From the NCBI GenBank assembly GCA_022824405.1, contig JAJDZZ010000035.1:1-60745 (forward strand): DNA of 60,745 bases, in the 5' to 3' direction. A program made the position numbers and the translations under genes. The notes under the pieces were generated by a model. The model saw only the letters and a program-made list of their open reading frames with translations. It made no database searches and was not told the origin of the DNA. This stretch comes from Opitutales bacterium. GTDB lineage: Bacteria; Verrucomicrobiota; Verrucomicrobiia; Opitutales; UBA2995. Below are positions 17,653 through 27,238 of the stretch, piece after piece; the first letter of the stretch is position 1, and each line of letters starts with the position of its first letter.

Positions 17653-18777
17653 ATGTGGAAGAGGGTCGTAATCGGTGTTTTAATTACCTTGGCGGGGTTG
17701 GGCTTGGTCGTTGGATTTCTGGTCGGCACGAAAGCGCTTCAAATCAAGGCATTGATAGCTGCAGGGGGAAATTTCGAATTGCCGCCCGAGTATGTTACCA
17801 GCGCCATCGTCAAGGAGGAATCCTGGAGGCAGACCTTGAATGCGGTAGGTAGTTTGACCGCGGTCCAGGGAGTCCTTGTCAGCACGGAGGTGGCGGGAAA
17901 GGTGGACGGTCTTCATTTTGAATCCGGAGAACCGGTGGAAAGCGGACAGTTGCTGGTGGAGCTTGACACTTCCACCGAGGAGGCCCAACTGGCAGCGGCC
18001 CAAGCCGAGGCCGATTTGGCCAGTATCAACCTGGACCGCGCCGAAAGGTTGCGTCAGACCAATACCGTGGCCGCGGCCGAATTGGATACCGCTCAGGCAG
18101 CGTTCCTTGCCGCAAAAGCACAGGTTGAAAACCTGGAAGCAATGATTACCAAAATGCGAATTTCCGCGCCCTTTAGCGGCCGGCTCGGCATCCGTCAGGT
18201 CAATTTGGGCCAGTTCATCAATAACGGCGATCCCATAGTTTCGCTGCAATCGCTCGATCCCATCTTTATCGATTTTGCCTTTCCTCAGAGTTGGGTTTCC
18301 CGGGTGGCCACCGGCCTGACGGTTGAGGTTGAGGTCGATTCCTATCCGGATACCCTATTCGAGGGCCGAATAACCGCTGTGGATCCCGAGGTTGATATAA
18401 GCACCCGATCCATAAATTTGCGTGCTACCCTGGATAATCCGAAAGGGAAATTATTGCCGGGAATGTTCGGGCAGGTCTCCGTGATTTTGCCGGAGGAGAA
18501 ACTGCAAAAGGTGTTGCCGGCCACCGCCGTCGTCCATGCTTCCTATGGGGATTCTGTTTTTGTCATCAGGGAAAAGGACGGCAGGAAAATTGTGGAGCAA
18601 CAATTTGTTCGGGTGGGAGAAGCGCGGGGGGACTTCGTATCCATAACTGCGGGACCGGAAGTAGGCAGCGCGATTGTTTCGACGGGCGCCTTCAAGCTTC
18701 GCCAGGGAATGCGGGTGGAACTCAACAATAAACTGGCGCCCAGTATGAATATCGATCCGAAACCAGAGGATTCGTAG
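17653..18777 (+). CDS. RND efflux periplasmic adaptor (MexA/AcrA family)
   Basis: 374-aa membrane fusion protein linking an inner-membrane RND pump to TolC. An N-terminal signal/anchor (about 3-27) is followed by the lipoyl halves (VLVSTEVAGKVDGLHFESGEPVESG and SAPFSGRLGIRQVNLGQFI), with a coiled-coil hairpin of about 60 residues between them (LDTAQAAFLAAKAQVENLE). The beta-barrel domain follows (PGMFGQVSVILP). The pump gene starts 22 nt downstream and a TolC gene follows, giving a complete tripartite operon. Confidence 0.92.
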   Translation: MWKRVVIGVLITLAGLGLVVGFLVGTKALQIKALIAAGGNFELPPEYVTSAIVKEESWRQTLNAVGSLTAVQGVLVSTEVAGKVDGLHFESGEPVESGQLLVELDTSTEEAQLAAAQAEADLASINLDRAERLRQTNTVAAAELDTAQAAFLAAKAQVENLEAMITKMRISAPFSGRLGIRQVNLGQFINNGDPIVSLQSLDPIFIDFAFPQSWVSRVATGLTVEVEVDSYPDTLFEGRITAVDPEVDISTRSINLRATLDNPKGKLLPGMFGQVSVILPEEKLQKVLPATAVVHASYGDSVFVIREKDGRKIVEQQFVRVGEARGDFVSITAGPEVGSAIVSTGAFKLRQGMRVELNNKLAPSMNIDPKPEDS

Positions 18778-18799
18778 GGAACTGCCCATCCGATTTTCG

Positions 18800-21700
18800 A
18801 TGAAGTCCTTCACGGATATATTTATCAAGCGTCCGGTATTGGCCACCGTGGTCAACCTGGTCATTGTCATTGCGGGTCTACAGGCGATTAACTCGCTCAA
18901 TGTCCGGGAATACCCCCGAAATGAAAATGCGGCCATAACCATCACCACCGTATATGTCGGAGCCGATGCGGAACTGGTTCGCGGGTTCATAACGACCCCC
19001 ATTGAACAGGCCATTGCGGAAGCGGACGGCATTGAATACATCGAATCTACCAGCGCCCAGAGTATTTCCATCATTACGGTGAGGTTGAAGCTGAACTACG
19101 ACTCGACCAAAGCCTTGGCCGAGATCGGTTCCAAAGTGGACCGGATACGCAATGACCTGCCTCCTTCAGCAGAATTGCCTTCCATCAATATTACCCCGGC
19201 CGACAGTCAAATTGCCGTAGCTTACCTGAATTTCAGTTCGGAGGAACTGGAGCAGAATGAAATCACCGATTTTGTCATACGGGTGGTTCAGCCCCGTCTG
19301 TCTGCCATTGAAGGAATCCAGCGGGCGGAGGTGCTGGGAGGTGGTACCTTTGCGGCTCGGATCTGGTTAAAACCGGACCGAATGGCGGCGTTGAATATAA
19401 GTCCGTCCCAAATCAGGCAGGCAGTGGCGGCCAATAACGTATTATCGGCGCCCGGCAGCACCAAAGGCGCCCTCGTTCAAGTGGATTTGACTGCCAACAC
19501 GGATTTGCGCTCGATCGAGGAGTTCAGGCGTCTGGTCATCAAGCAGGAGGGCAATGCCGTTGTGCGACTGGAGGACGTGGCCGACGTGGAGTTGGGTTCG
19601 GAGGACTACGAAACGGAGGTAAGGTATTCCGGTCGAAAGGCCACTTTCATAGCCATCTATGTTCTGCCGAATGCCAACGCGATCGACGTGCTTAATGCGG
19701 TGGCCGAAGAAATGGAGGCACTGCAAAATGACCTTCCTCCAGGAATAAGCGCGAATATCGGGTATGACGCTACCGAGTATATTCGAACTGCCATAGCCGA
19801 GGTGATCAAGACCCTATCGGAAACCCTTAGCATTGTGGTGTTAGTCATATTCCTGTTTCTGGGGTCCGTTCGATCGGCTTTGGTCCCGGTAGTCGCGATT
19901 CCGGTATCCTTGATCGGCGCCGTTTTTCTCATGCAACTCTTTGGTTTTTCGCTGAACCTGCTCACCCTTTTGGCCATTTTACTGTCCGTCGGGCTGGTCG
20001 TTGACGACGCCATCGTGGTTGTTGAAAACGTGGACCGGAATCTGCATTTGGGTAAATCGCCACTGGAAGCGGCCATCCTGGGGGTGAGGGAATTGGTAGG
20101 TCCGATTATTGCCATGACGCTCACCTTGGCGGTGGTTTACGCGCCCATCGGGTTTCAGGGAGGTTTAACCGGGTCGTTGTTTCGTGAGTTTGCCTTTACC
20201 CTGGCCGGCGCCGTTTTGATTTCGGGTGTGGTGGGGCTGACCTTATCGCCCGTCATGTCGGCCAAGCTGCTGAAACCAAGTGAGAAGGACCGGTGGTTGA
20301 AGCGCTTTGTCAATGGCAGGTTCGATCTGGCCAAAAGGCTCTATGCCCGGGTATTGGATGCCACTTTGGCAATGCGTCCGTTGGTCTATATCGTATGGAT
20401 TGTCCTGGCTCTTTTAACTTTTTCGATGTTCACCATGGTGCCTGACGAACTGGCCCCCACTGAGGACCAGAGCGTAATTTTCGGAATTCTTGAAACACCG
20501 CCCAACAGCACGGTTGATCAGTTACTTGTCTCTGCCGATGAAATCAACCGCTTGTGGATGGACATTCCCGAGACGCAACAAACCTTCCAGGTTACCAGCA
20601 ACGCCATAGCCATGGGTGGTATGGTCACCGTGCCCTGGAGTGAAAGAGACCGAACCATTTTCGACCTGTTTCCGGAAGTGCAAAGTAAATTGGCTGTGGT
20701 GCCGGGCGTACAGGTCCTGCCATTACTCAGACCGGCTCTTCCCGGGGGAGGAATTTTCCCGGTTGAGTTCGTCATTGCTTCGACTGCGGATACGGAACTC
20801 ATTCTTGGATTCGCCCAGGAAATTGCGAGGAAGGCTGCTGAAAGCGGAAAATTCGCCTTTCCACCCGTAGTAGACGTGAAGGTGGACCAACCACAGGCTG
20901 AAATAATTGTGGACCGGGACAAGGTGGCGGCTCTGGGATTAAACCTTTCGGACGTGGCCAATGATATTTCCGCCATGTTTGGAGGAAATTATGTCAACCG
21001 CTTCAGCATCGATGGGCGGAGCTACAAGGTGATTCCTCAAATAAAAAGGGTAAACCGATTGAATCCCGAACAACTGACCTCGATTTACGTAACCGGGCCC
21101 GAGGGAAAGCTCATTCCCCTCAGTTCCATTGCCACGGTTGAATACAAAACCGTTCCGCGATCGCTGAATCGATTTCAACAGTTCAATTCCGTAAAAATCA
21201 GCGGGGTTGCCATTTCGCCTCTGGGTGAGGCGCTGTCGTTTTTGGAGGAAGAAGCGGCTAAAATTCTTCCTCAAGGTTTCGTGGTCGATTACACAGGAGA
21301 ATCACGTCAACTGAGGACGGAAGGTAATAAGTTCCTTCCGGCCTTCAGCTTGGCCCTTGTCCTGATTTTTCTGGTACTGGCTGCGCAATTCAACAGCTTC
21401 CGGGATCCGTTTGTCATTTTACTCGGGTCGGTGCCACTGGGAATGTTCGGAGCGGTAATTTTCATGTTCCTGAAAATGCCCAGCCCGAATATCCCATTTT
21501 GGACGGACGGATGGACGACCACCCTGAACATTTACTCGCAGGTTGGATTGATCACCCTCGTCGGAATCGTATCGAAAAATGGGATACTGATTGTGGAATT
21601 TGCCAACGAACTGCAACGGAGCGGATTGAGCAAACTGGTGGCTGTGCGCGAGGCAGCTCTGACGCGGTTGCGTCCTGTGCTGATGACGAGCATGGCCACG

Positions 21701-21907
21701 GTGTGCGGTCACTTTCCCCTCGTTCTGGTAACGGGCGCCGGGGCGGAAGCCCGGAACAGTATTGGGCTCATTATCGTTGGAGGTATGGCGATCGGGACCT
21801 TTTTCACCCTTTTGATCATCCCATCCATTTACATGCTGATCGCCAAAGATCATAAAGGCACAAGGGACACGGCCATCCGTTTGGAACCAACTCCCGAAAC
21901 GCATTGA
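18800..21907 (+). CDS. RND multidrug efflux pump (MexB/AcrB-like, HAE1)
   Basis: 1035-aa inner-membrane proton-driven pump with 12 expected membrane helices and two large periplasmic loops. The N-terminus FTDIFIKRPVLATVVNLV is typical. The proton-relay residues are present: the Asp pair in TM4 (VGLVVDDAIVVVENVDR) and the TM10 lysine K926 (GIVSKNGILIVEF), with RLRPVLMTSMATVCGHFPL in TM11. It therefore belongs to the classical Lys-containing branch, unlike the three pumps at 28.7-38.6 kb. Partners are the adaptor 22 nt upstream and TolC downstream. Confidence 0.93.
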   Translation: MKSFTDIFIKRPVLATVVNLVIVIAGLQAINSLNVREYPRNENAAITITTVYVGADAELVRGFITTPIEQAIAEADGIEYIESTSAQSISIITVRLKLNYDSTKALAEIGSKVDRIRNDLPPSAELPSINITPADSQIAVAYLNFSSEELEQNEITDFVIRVVQPRLSAIEGIQRAEVLGGGTFAARIWLKPDRMAALNISPSQIRQAVAANNVLSAPGSTKGALVQVDLTANTDLRSIEEFRRLVIKQEGNAVVRLEDVADVELGSEDYETEVRYSGRKATFIAIYVLPNANAIDVLNAVAEEMEALQNDLPPGISANIGYDATEYIRTAIAEVIKTLSETLSIVVLVIFLFLGSVRSALVPVVAIPVSLIGAVFLMQLFGFSLNLLTLLAILLSVGLVVDDAIVVVENVDRNLHLGKSPLEAAILGVRELVGPIIAMTLTLAVVYAPIGFQGGLTGSLFREFAFTLAGAVLISGVVGLTLSPVMSAKLLKPSEKDRWLKRFVNGRFDLAKRLYARVLDATLAMRPLVYIVWIVLALLTFSMFTMVPDELAPTEDQSVIFGILETPPNSTVDQLLVSADEINRLWMDIPETQQTFQVTSNAIAMGGMVTVPWSERDRTIFDLFPEVQSKLAVVPGVQVLPLLRPALPGGGIFPVEFVIASTADTELILGFAQEIARKAAESGKFAFPPVVDVKVDQPQAEIIVDRDKVAALGLNLSDVANDISAMFGGNYVNRFSIDGRSYKVIPQIKRVNRLNPEQLTSIYVTGPEGKLIPLSSIATVEYKTVPRSLNRFQQFNSVKISGVAISPLGEALSFLEEEAAKILPQGFVVDYTGESRQLRTEGNKFLPAFSLALVLIFLVLAAQFNSFRDPFVILLGSVPLGMFGAVIFMFLKMPSPNIPFWTDGWTTTLNIYSQVGLITLVGIVSKNGILIVEFANELQRSGLSKLVAVREAALTRLRPVLMTSMATVCGHFPLVLVTGAGAEARNSIGLIIVGGMAIGTFFTLLIIPSIYMLIAKDHKGTRDTAIRLEPTPETH

Positions 21908-21934
21908 TTGTCCATGATCATAGCCTCCATTTAT

Positions 21935-22001
21935 CACAAATTTTCTACTGCATTCCGGAATGCCGGCACTCGACCTCCGTTCGCTCGCTACGAATTTTGT
22001 G
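21935..22001 (+). repeat. REP-like palindromic element before tolC
   Basis: The outer arms CACAAA (21935-21940) and TTTGTG (21996-22001) enclose the perfect 14-nt palindrome GCATTCCGGAATGC (21950-21963) and then CCGGCACT. A related block (TTCTATTGCGCTCCGGAA..CCGGCACT) occurs at 31996-32023 behind another RND gene. The element fills the pump-tolC gap and makes the frame upstream of 22034 look open; it is not expected to be coding. Confidence 0.5.
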
Positions 22002-22033
22002 AGAAATGTGGGTTGGGTAGAGTATCCAATAGA

Positions 22034-23380
22034 ATGAGGCGCCGTGGCTGGGGAATTGTCCTCCTGATATTGGTATGTAAGTTGGCGGCCCCGCTCGCTT
22101 TCGCACGGATGACCGTTCCCATTCCGGACACCCTGGATCTGCCAACCGCTCTGGCCTATGCCCTGGAAAACAATTTTTCCATACTGCAAGCCCAACAGCG
22201 GATCCGGGAGCAGGAAGGACTGATTGTGGAGATTCGTTCCCGGGCGCTTCCCAATGTCAGCCTGGAAGCCGATTATTTCCAACTGGATTCGAATTTGTCA
22301 GAAAACTTCGGCGGCCTTTTCGACCGGAATACGGAAAACTGGAACATTGCCTTGCGCGTTCGCCAAGCCCTTTACAAAGGCGGTGCGATGAAGGCGTCTC
22401 TTCGTTTTCAAGAATTGGTGGAAGAAGCGGTGCTCTACGACCTGAAGGCAACCATCAACTTGGCGGTGCTGGATGTGAGAATCAGGTTTTACGACGTTTT
22501 GCTGGCGCGTGAGCGGATCGCGGTTCAGGAAGAGAACATCAAGCTGTTGGATGAGCAGGTTGTGGATTCCAAAAACCGGCTTGAGGCGGGAACCGTGTCG
22601 CAATTTGAAGTATTGCGGGCCGAAGTGGAACGTGCCAACGCTCAACCTGAGCTGATTGGGGCGCGCAACGACTTTCGTATCGCCATCGAAGAGCTTCGAA
22701 AGACCCTCGGTTTCGCGGGAATCCCGCAGGATTTGGAGTCCACTCCGGAATTCGATGGAAGCCTCGCCTTTGAACCGATCGAATGGGATCTGCGAACCGC
22801 TCTCGAGATAGCCAAAGTCAACCGGCCCGAACTGAAGCAACTGGAGTTGGTTGTGGAGGCGCGGGAACAGGGTATCGTCATAGAGCGAGCGGAAAAACGG
22901 CCGGATGTCGAATTCGTTGGAGGTTTCCAGATCAACAAATCTGCCGTATCCAACAGTTTCAGTAATGCCCTTAATGGCTGGATGCTGGGGGTTCAGAGCA
23001 GTTGGGCCATTTGGGACGGCAGGGAAATGGACGGCAGGATTCGTCAAGCCCAGTCACAGTTGGAACAGGCCCGGCTCGACCTTGGCGAGGCGACCTTGGA
23101 AGTAGAAGTGGAGGTGCGCCGCGCCTTACACGATTTACAGGAGGCCGATGAGTTGGCCAAGGCTGCCTCCCTGGTAATCGATCAGGCGGTTGAGGCTCTG
23201 CGTTTGGCCAATGAACGGTACGCAACGGGCGGGGGAACCCAATTGGACGTTTTGCAGTCCCAGGTTGCTCTCACCGAATCGCGCCTGAACCAGGTAGAAG
23301 CCTGCCATAGTTATAAAGTGGCCGAAGCGGGTTTGGCCAAGGCGCTGGGGAATGCCATCCCTTTCGTCCGCAACCCGTGA
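22034..23380 (+). CDS. TolC-family outer-membrane efflux protein
   Basis: 448-aa outer-membrane channel. ATG 22034 is chosen because it begins a good signal peptide (MRRRGWGIVLLILVCKLAAPLAFA); an ATG at 21914 would translate a REP-like element. Two OEP repeats of long amphipathic helices follow (LPTALAYALENNFSILQAQQRI; LEQARLDLGEATLEVEVEVRRALHDLQEA; ALRLANERYATGGGTQLDVLQSQ). It completes the tripartite pump with the preceding adaptor and RND gene. Confidence 0.9.
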   Translation: MRRRGWGIVLLILVCKLAAPLAFARMTVPIPDTLDLPTALAYALENNFSILQAQQRIREQEGLIVEIRSRALPNVSLEADYFQLDSNLSENFGGLFDRNTENWNIALRVRQALYKGGAMKASLRFQELVEEAVLYDLKATINLAVLDVRIRFYDVLLARERIAVQEENIKLLDEQVVDSKNRLEAGTVSQFEVLRAEVERANAQPELIGARNDFRIAIEELRKTLGFAGIPQDLESTPEFDGSLAFEPIEWDLRTALEIAKVNRPELKQLELVVEAREQGIVIERAEKRPDVEFVGGFQINKSAVSNSFSNALNGWMLGVQSSWAIWDGREMDGRIRQAQSQLEQARLDLGEATLEVEVEVRRALHDLQEADELAKAASLVIDQAVEALRLANERYATGGGTQLDVLQSQVALTESRLNQVEACHSYKVAEAGLAKALGNAIPFVRNP

Positions 23381-23388
23381 TTATCGTC

Positions 23389-23458
23389 GGGGTCATGCCT
23401 TTTCTCAATTCCTCATTCCTCATTCCTAATTCGCGCCCCCGGCGCTCTTGACCCCTTC
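23389..23458. repeat. GGGGTCA-type REP element with AT-rich insert
   Basis: GGGGTCATGCC (23389-23399) is mirrored by TTGACCCC (to about 23455). The interior holds ATTCCTCATTCCTCATTCCTAATTCG, the same motif as the mosaic repeats at 46 kb and 54 kb, plus GCGCCCCCGGCGC. The remaining gap to the desaturase (23459-23685) shows no convincing gene. Confidence 0.5.
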
Positions 23459-23685
23459 TTCTGTAACCCCGGCATAAAAATATATTGGTTCCAGGGTTGT
23501 AATTTGGGCCGGAATTTGCCCCTATGGAGTTCTATTATACGATTTCCACACAGCTCCGCATTCTTCTTTTGGGTCGATGCCCCAACCCCCCGTTTGCTGC
23601 CCTTCATCAAACCTCCCGCTATTCAGGCCGAATATCCCTGTAAACACCAGGGGGGAAGGGCGGGCCGACGACCATTACTTACCCT

Positions 23686-24786
23686 ATGAAAATCCATAAT
23701 TGGGGAAATTTCCTTTTCATAACCGGTTATCATATTGCCCTTGTCGCCTTGATACCGGCCTACATTACACATTTTCACTGGTCTTCCCTGGTTTTGTTTG
23801 CCGCGGCTTACCTTTTGGCCGGGATTTCCATTACTGCCGGTTACCACCGCCTTTTTTCTCACAGGTCTTATCGGGCCAGGCCGGTAATTGAGTGGTTTAC
23901 CTTGTTTTTTGGAACTTTGGCATTCGAATCATCCGCCCTCGCGTGGTCGAGCGATCACCGCAGGCATCACCGTCACGTGGATACCGATAAGGACCCTTAC
24001 AACATCAAACGCGGGTTCTGGTATGCCCACGTCTGGTGGGTGTTTGAAAATGAAATGAAGGTAAATCCCGTCATTGTGAGGGATTTGATGAAAAATAAAC
24101 GCGTAATGTTTCAGCACAATCATCTTCTGGCCCTGAGCGTTGCTTCCAATGGGCTGGTATTCGGCCTGGGTTGTCTGTTTATGCATCCGGTCGCCGCCTT
24201 GGTTGCCGGGGTGTTGCTGAGGGCTTTTGCCATTCACCACTGTACCTGGTTTGTAAATTCACTTTGTCACATGTTCGGATCCAAGACTTATGCAAAGGAG
24301 TTGAGCGCGGTGGATAACAGCCTGCTGGCTCTGGTCACCTTGGGGGAGGGGTATCACAACTATCATCACGCTTCCGCAAACGATTATCGCAATGGGGTCG
24401 GCTGGTGGCATTTCGATCCTACCAAGTGGCTGCTTTGGACTTGCGCGAGGGTGGGGTTGGTTTCCAACCTGCGCCGCGTTGAAAAGGTTCGGCTTCAAAA
24501 GCTTCTGGTCGGAAAAGACATGGACCTGCTGCTCCACCGGTTTAAACATGAAGTGGACGGAGCGGCATTCGAGTTGCGCAAACGGGCGGAGGAAAAGGCC
24601 CATTCCTTCGAGGTAACCGCCTCTCAGTTATTGAAGAAAATCAGAGAAATGAAGGAGGCGACCAAGACTCGCCGCAAAAAGTTGAAGTTGGAAGTCCGCG
24701 CCTTGAGAAAGCAATTGAGGGAAATGTGGAAGGAGTGGATTGCTCTCACTCAACAAGGTATGCGGCAGAAACCGATCGATCTTTGA
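23686..24786 (+). CDS. Membrane fatty-acid (acyl-CoA delta-9 type) desaturase
   Basis: 366-aa integral membrane di-iron desaturase. All three histidine boxes are visible: H54-RLFS-H59, H91-RRHH95 and H224-NYHH228, the last in GEGYHNYHHASANDYRNG. Paired membrane segments lie before box 1 and between boxes 2 and 3. Residues about 285-360 form an unusual Lys/Arg/Glu-rich coiled-coil tail (MKEATKTRRKKLKLEVRALRKQLREM). It probably introduces a cis double bond into membrane acyl chains. It is monocistronic. Confidence 0.9.
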   Translation: MKIHNWGNFLFITGYHIALVALIPAYITHFHWSSLVLFAAAYLLAGISITAGYHRLFSHRSYRARPVIEWFTLFFGTLAFESSALAWSSDHRRHHRHVDTDKDPYNIKRGFWYAHVWWVFENEMKVNPVIVRDLMKNKRVMFQHNHLLALSVASNGLVFGLGCLFMHPVAALVAGVLLRAFAIHHCTWFVNSLCHMFGSKTYAKELSAVDNSLLALVTLGEGYHNYHHASANDYRNGVGWWHFDPTKWLLWTCARVGLVSNLRRVEKVRLQKLLVGKDMDLLLHRFKHEVDGAAFELRKRAEEKAHSFEVTASQLLKKIREMKEATKTRRKKLKLEVRALRKQLREMWKEWIALTQQGMRQKPIDL

Positions 24787-24830
24787 TCGATCGCCCGTAG
24801 GCGACGAAGAAAACAAAATGGGGCAGTCCC

Positions 24831-24866
24831 GGATTTTCAACATGGGGACATGTCAAAAATCAAGGA
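24831..24866 (+). repeat. 36-nt REP-like repeat, second copy
   Basis: Exact match to 4800-4835. GATTTT..AAAATC and CATG..CATG can pair into a hairpin. It lies in the short gap between two convergent genes (desaturase and SGNH hydrolase). Confidence 0.55.
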
Positions 24867-24915
24867 GCTGACCCGACTGGCGTCCATGAGGCCCGGAGGA
24901 TGTGAATCGCCGCTC

Positions 24916-25593
24916 TCAGTCGGCCAGGAAGGGCGTTAAAATCTCTTTCCAGATACGGTAGCCGGCCTCACTCATGTGCAATTTGTCCTGGTGGAACAAT
25001 TCCATCAGGTATTCTCCCTTATTGGTAAAAAAGCGGTCGCTGCTTCCTTTCAGGAACGTGACCCGCGGATCCCGTGCGGCTTCGATCCTGAGCAGGTAGT
25101 TGTAGGCGAGGTCTCTTTCAACCCCGGAGTGTCGTTTGGGACTGGGCCGGGAGGCCAGCACGATCAATTCGCTCTCGGGCAGGCGTTCGAAAAGCCTGGA
25201 TTTGAATTCCAGGAAATCTTCCAAAACCTGAAAGGCCGGTTTTCCGCTCCACAGGTCGTTGCCACCGCAATACAGGATGGTCAATCGGGGTTCGTATTTC
25301 AGGACGGTATTTTCAAGGTAGTGATTTACATCCGAGATATGGGAACCTCCGAACCCCCGGTTCAGCGCCACCAATCCGGGGAAGAAGGTTTGGATATCCA
25401 ACCGGCGAATGCTGGAACTCCCCACAAATACGATGCCTCCTTTCCCGGGTGGTTTTATACGGTCGGCCTGAGCGAATTTTGCGATGGATTCCGCGAATCG
25501 GGAGGGATCCGGATCGGGAATTTGCTCGCCTCTCAAAGCGGTTGTGGCCAAAAGCAGAGCCAGCGTGGTAGGGTAACTAAGCCATTTCATCAT
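24916..25593 (-). CDS. Exported SGNH/GDSL-family hydrolase
   Basis: 225-aa lipase/esterase-like protein. A signal peptide covers residues 1-22. SGNH blocks: G58-S-S60-S-I-R (nucleophile Ser, GSS variant of GDS), a Gly in GFGGSHISD (about 81-88), N112 in YCGGNDLW, and D/H in DKLHMSEAGY near the C-terminus. The active site is complete. It resembles acetylhydrolase-like SGNH enzymes of Verrucomicrobia and Planctomycetes, which often act on acetylated carbohydrates; the substrate is not determinable. Its start overlaps the 3' end of a PIN-domain remnant on the same strand. Confidence 0.8.
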   Translation of the reverse strand: MMKWLSYPTTLALLLATTALRGEQIPDPDPSRFAESIAKFAQADRIKPPGKGGIVFVGSSSIRRLDIQTFFPGLVALNRGFGGSHISDVNHYLENTVLKYEPRLTILYCGGNDLWSGKPAFQVLEDFLEFKSRLFERLPESELIVLASRPSPKRHSGVERDLAYNYLLRIEAARDPRVTFLKGSSDRFFTNKGEYLMELFHQDKLHMSEAGYRIWKEILTPFLAD

Positions 25594-25738
25594 GAATCAA
25601 ATTGTCGATAATTTGCCTGGGGTCGAGGTCGTTTCCGGCAATGTCGGGGCAAGCCCGTATAAAATTAATGTTGCCTGTAACCAAAAGGAGGTTGAAGTCG
25701 TTTCGCAAATAGGAGCTAAAGAAGGTTAAACCAACCAT
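25577..25738 (-). pseudogene. Remnant of a PIN-domain (VapC-like) toxin, C-terminal part
   Basis: A 53-codon frame, preceded directly by an in-frame stop. It encodes MVGLTFFSSYLRNDFNLLLV, then TGNINFIRACPDIAGNDL and DPRQIIDNL. The LLVTGN..F...P......P..... pattern is the C-terminal signature of PIN_3-type toxins. The first two-thirds of the domain, including the upstream acidic residues, is missing. It overlaps the SGNH hydrolase start by 17 nt in another frame. No antitoxin gene is adjacent. It is best read as a decayed toxin gene, though the short length limits certainty. Confidence 0.45.
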
Positions 25739-25756
25739 CTAATCTATCATAATTTT

Positions 25757-27229
25757 ATGACTTGCCCATTTTCCCGAGTGTGGGGTCTGGTTAGGGCCTC
25801 CCTGACCGGCGCTATTCTTTCCAACGCATTTGTCCTGGTCGCATGCCTCCTCACGGCATTTTTTGCCGGTTGCGTGACCCAGGCCCCACCCAGTCAGGTC
25901 GATAAGCTCGATCTCAGGATTCCGGAACGGTATACGGCGGAGAACGACCCTGCGCCCTTCCGGAATAGCGATTGGATGGAGGACTTCGGCGATCCCCAAT
26001 TGGAAGCTGTCATTCTCGAAGCCCTCCAGCACAATAACGATTTGATGGTTGCGGAGGGTCGTCTGGCGGCTGCCCAGGCCACTTCGGTAATACAGGGATC
26101 CGGAAAATATCCCAGTGTGAGCGTCGGCCACACCGGAAATCGTGCCCAGAGGACTCAAACCCAGGGCTTTGTCATTTCCAGTCGGCTATCGGAAAGCTTT
26201 GGCATTAACAGCCGGGTATCCTGGGAATTGGACATTTGGGGAACCGTTCGGGATCAGGCCAACGCCGGACTGGCCGATTACCAGGCGGCATTCGAGAATT
26301 ACCGAGCAGCCCGGTTTTCCATCGCCGCCCGCACGGCCCGGGCCTGGTACGGCGCCATTACCGCTCAACTGCAACTGAACGTGGCATTGCAAAGCCTGGA
26401 GACCTTCGAGTCCAACCTGGAAATCATAGAGGAAAATTTTAAGCGAGGCCTGGCCCGGGCCCTGGACTTGCGCCTCATGCGGGCCAGCGTGGCCAGTTCC
26501 CGAAGTGCATACGAACAAAGGCTCCGCACCCGGGATGGCGCCATTCGATCCCTGGAAATCCTCCTGGGGCGTTACCCGGGCGATGAGATTGAGATTGCCC
26601 AGGAATTTCCCACCATAAAAAATTCCATTCCGGTCGGGTTGCCCGATGAGTTGCTCATGCGCCGGCCGGATTTGATTGCGGCCGAAAGGCGGTTGGCGGC
26701 CGATGCGACCTTGGTCAAGGCCACCAAGAAAGCGCGTCTGCCCGGGATAGTCCTCACGGGAAGCGGCGGCACGAGCAGCCGGGATTTGGGAGACGTTTTG
26801 AATGACGATTTCAAGGTGTGGAGCCTCAACTATAACATTGGCATGCCCATCTTTCAGGGCGGCCGCCTCTTTGCTTTGGAAAACCGGATTATCTCCCTAT
26901 ACGAGCAATCGCTGGCCAACTTCGCCCAAACCGCCTTGATAGCCTATTCCGAAGTGGAATCGGCCCTGATCGACCAGAATTCCCTCCGGCGCGACGAGGA
27001 GGCACAAAAATTGGCCGTGATCGAATATACCGCGGCCGAGGAACTGGCTTGGGAGCAATACAACCGCGGCCTGGTCGATATCATCACCGTTCTGGAATCG
27101 CAACGCCGCCTGTTCAACGCGCAACGCGCCCTGATCCAGGTGGCCAATCAACGCATACAAAGCCGAATCGATCTCTATTTGGCGCTTGGAGGGGGATTTG
27201 CCCAGGATATAGAATTGGACATCGAATAG
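25757..27229 (+). CDS. Outer-membrane efflux lipoprotein (NodT/OprM family)
   Basis: 490-aa channel with a lipoprotein signal peptide; the lipobox is FFAGC at about residues 34-38. Two TolC-like halves follow with the usual motifs: FGDPQLEAVILEALQHNNDL, SRVSWELDIWGTVRDQ, LPDELLMRRPDLIAAERRL and YNRGLVDIITVLESQRRL. This subgroup (OprM, NodT) pairs with RND pumps. The adaptor starts 9 nt downstream and three RND genes follow, so this channel probably serves all three pumps. Confidence 0.92.
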   Translation: MTCPFSRVWGLVRASLTGAILSNAFVLVACLLTAFFAGCVTQAPPSQVDKLDLRIPERYTAENDPAPFRNSDWMEDFGDPQLEAVILEALQHNNDLMVAEGRLAAAQATSVIQGSGKYPSVSVGHTGNRAQRTQTQGFVISSRLSESFGINSRVSWELDIWGTVRDQANAGLADYQAAFENYRAARFSIAARTARAWYGAITAQLQLNVALQSLETFESNLEIIEENFKRGLARALDLRLMRASVASSRSAYEQRLRTRDGAIRSLEILLGRYPGDEIEIAQEFPTIKNSIPVGLPDELLMRRPDLIAAERRLAADATLVKATKKARLPGIVLTGSGGTSSRDLGDVLNDDFKVWSLNYNIGMPIFQGGRLFALENRIISLYEQSLANFAQTALIAYSEVESALIDQNSLRRDEEAQKLAVIEYTAAEELAWEQYNRGLVDIITVLESQRRLFNAQRALIQVANQRIQSRIDLYLALGGGFAQDIELDIE

Positions 27230-27238
27230 AAATTTCTC

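Noticed and set aside
21908-22033. Longer N-terminus for the TolC-family protein
   Set aside because: It translates a REP-like palindrome; the signal peptide starts at 22034.
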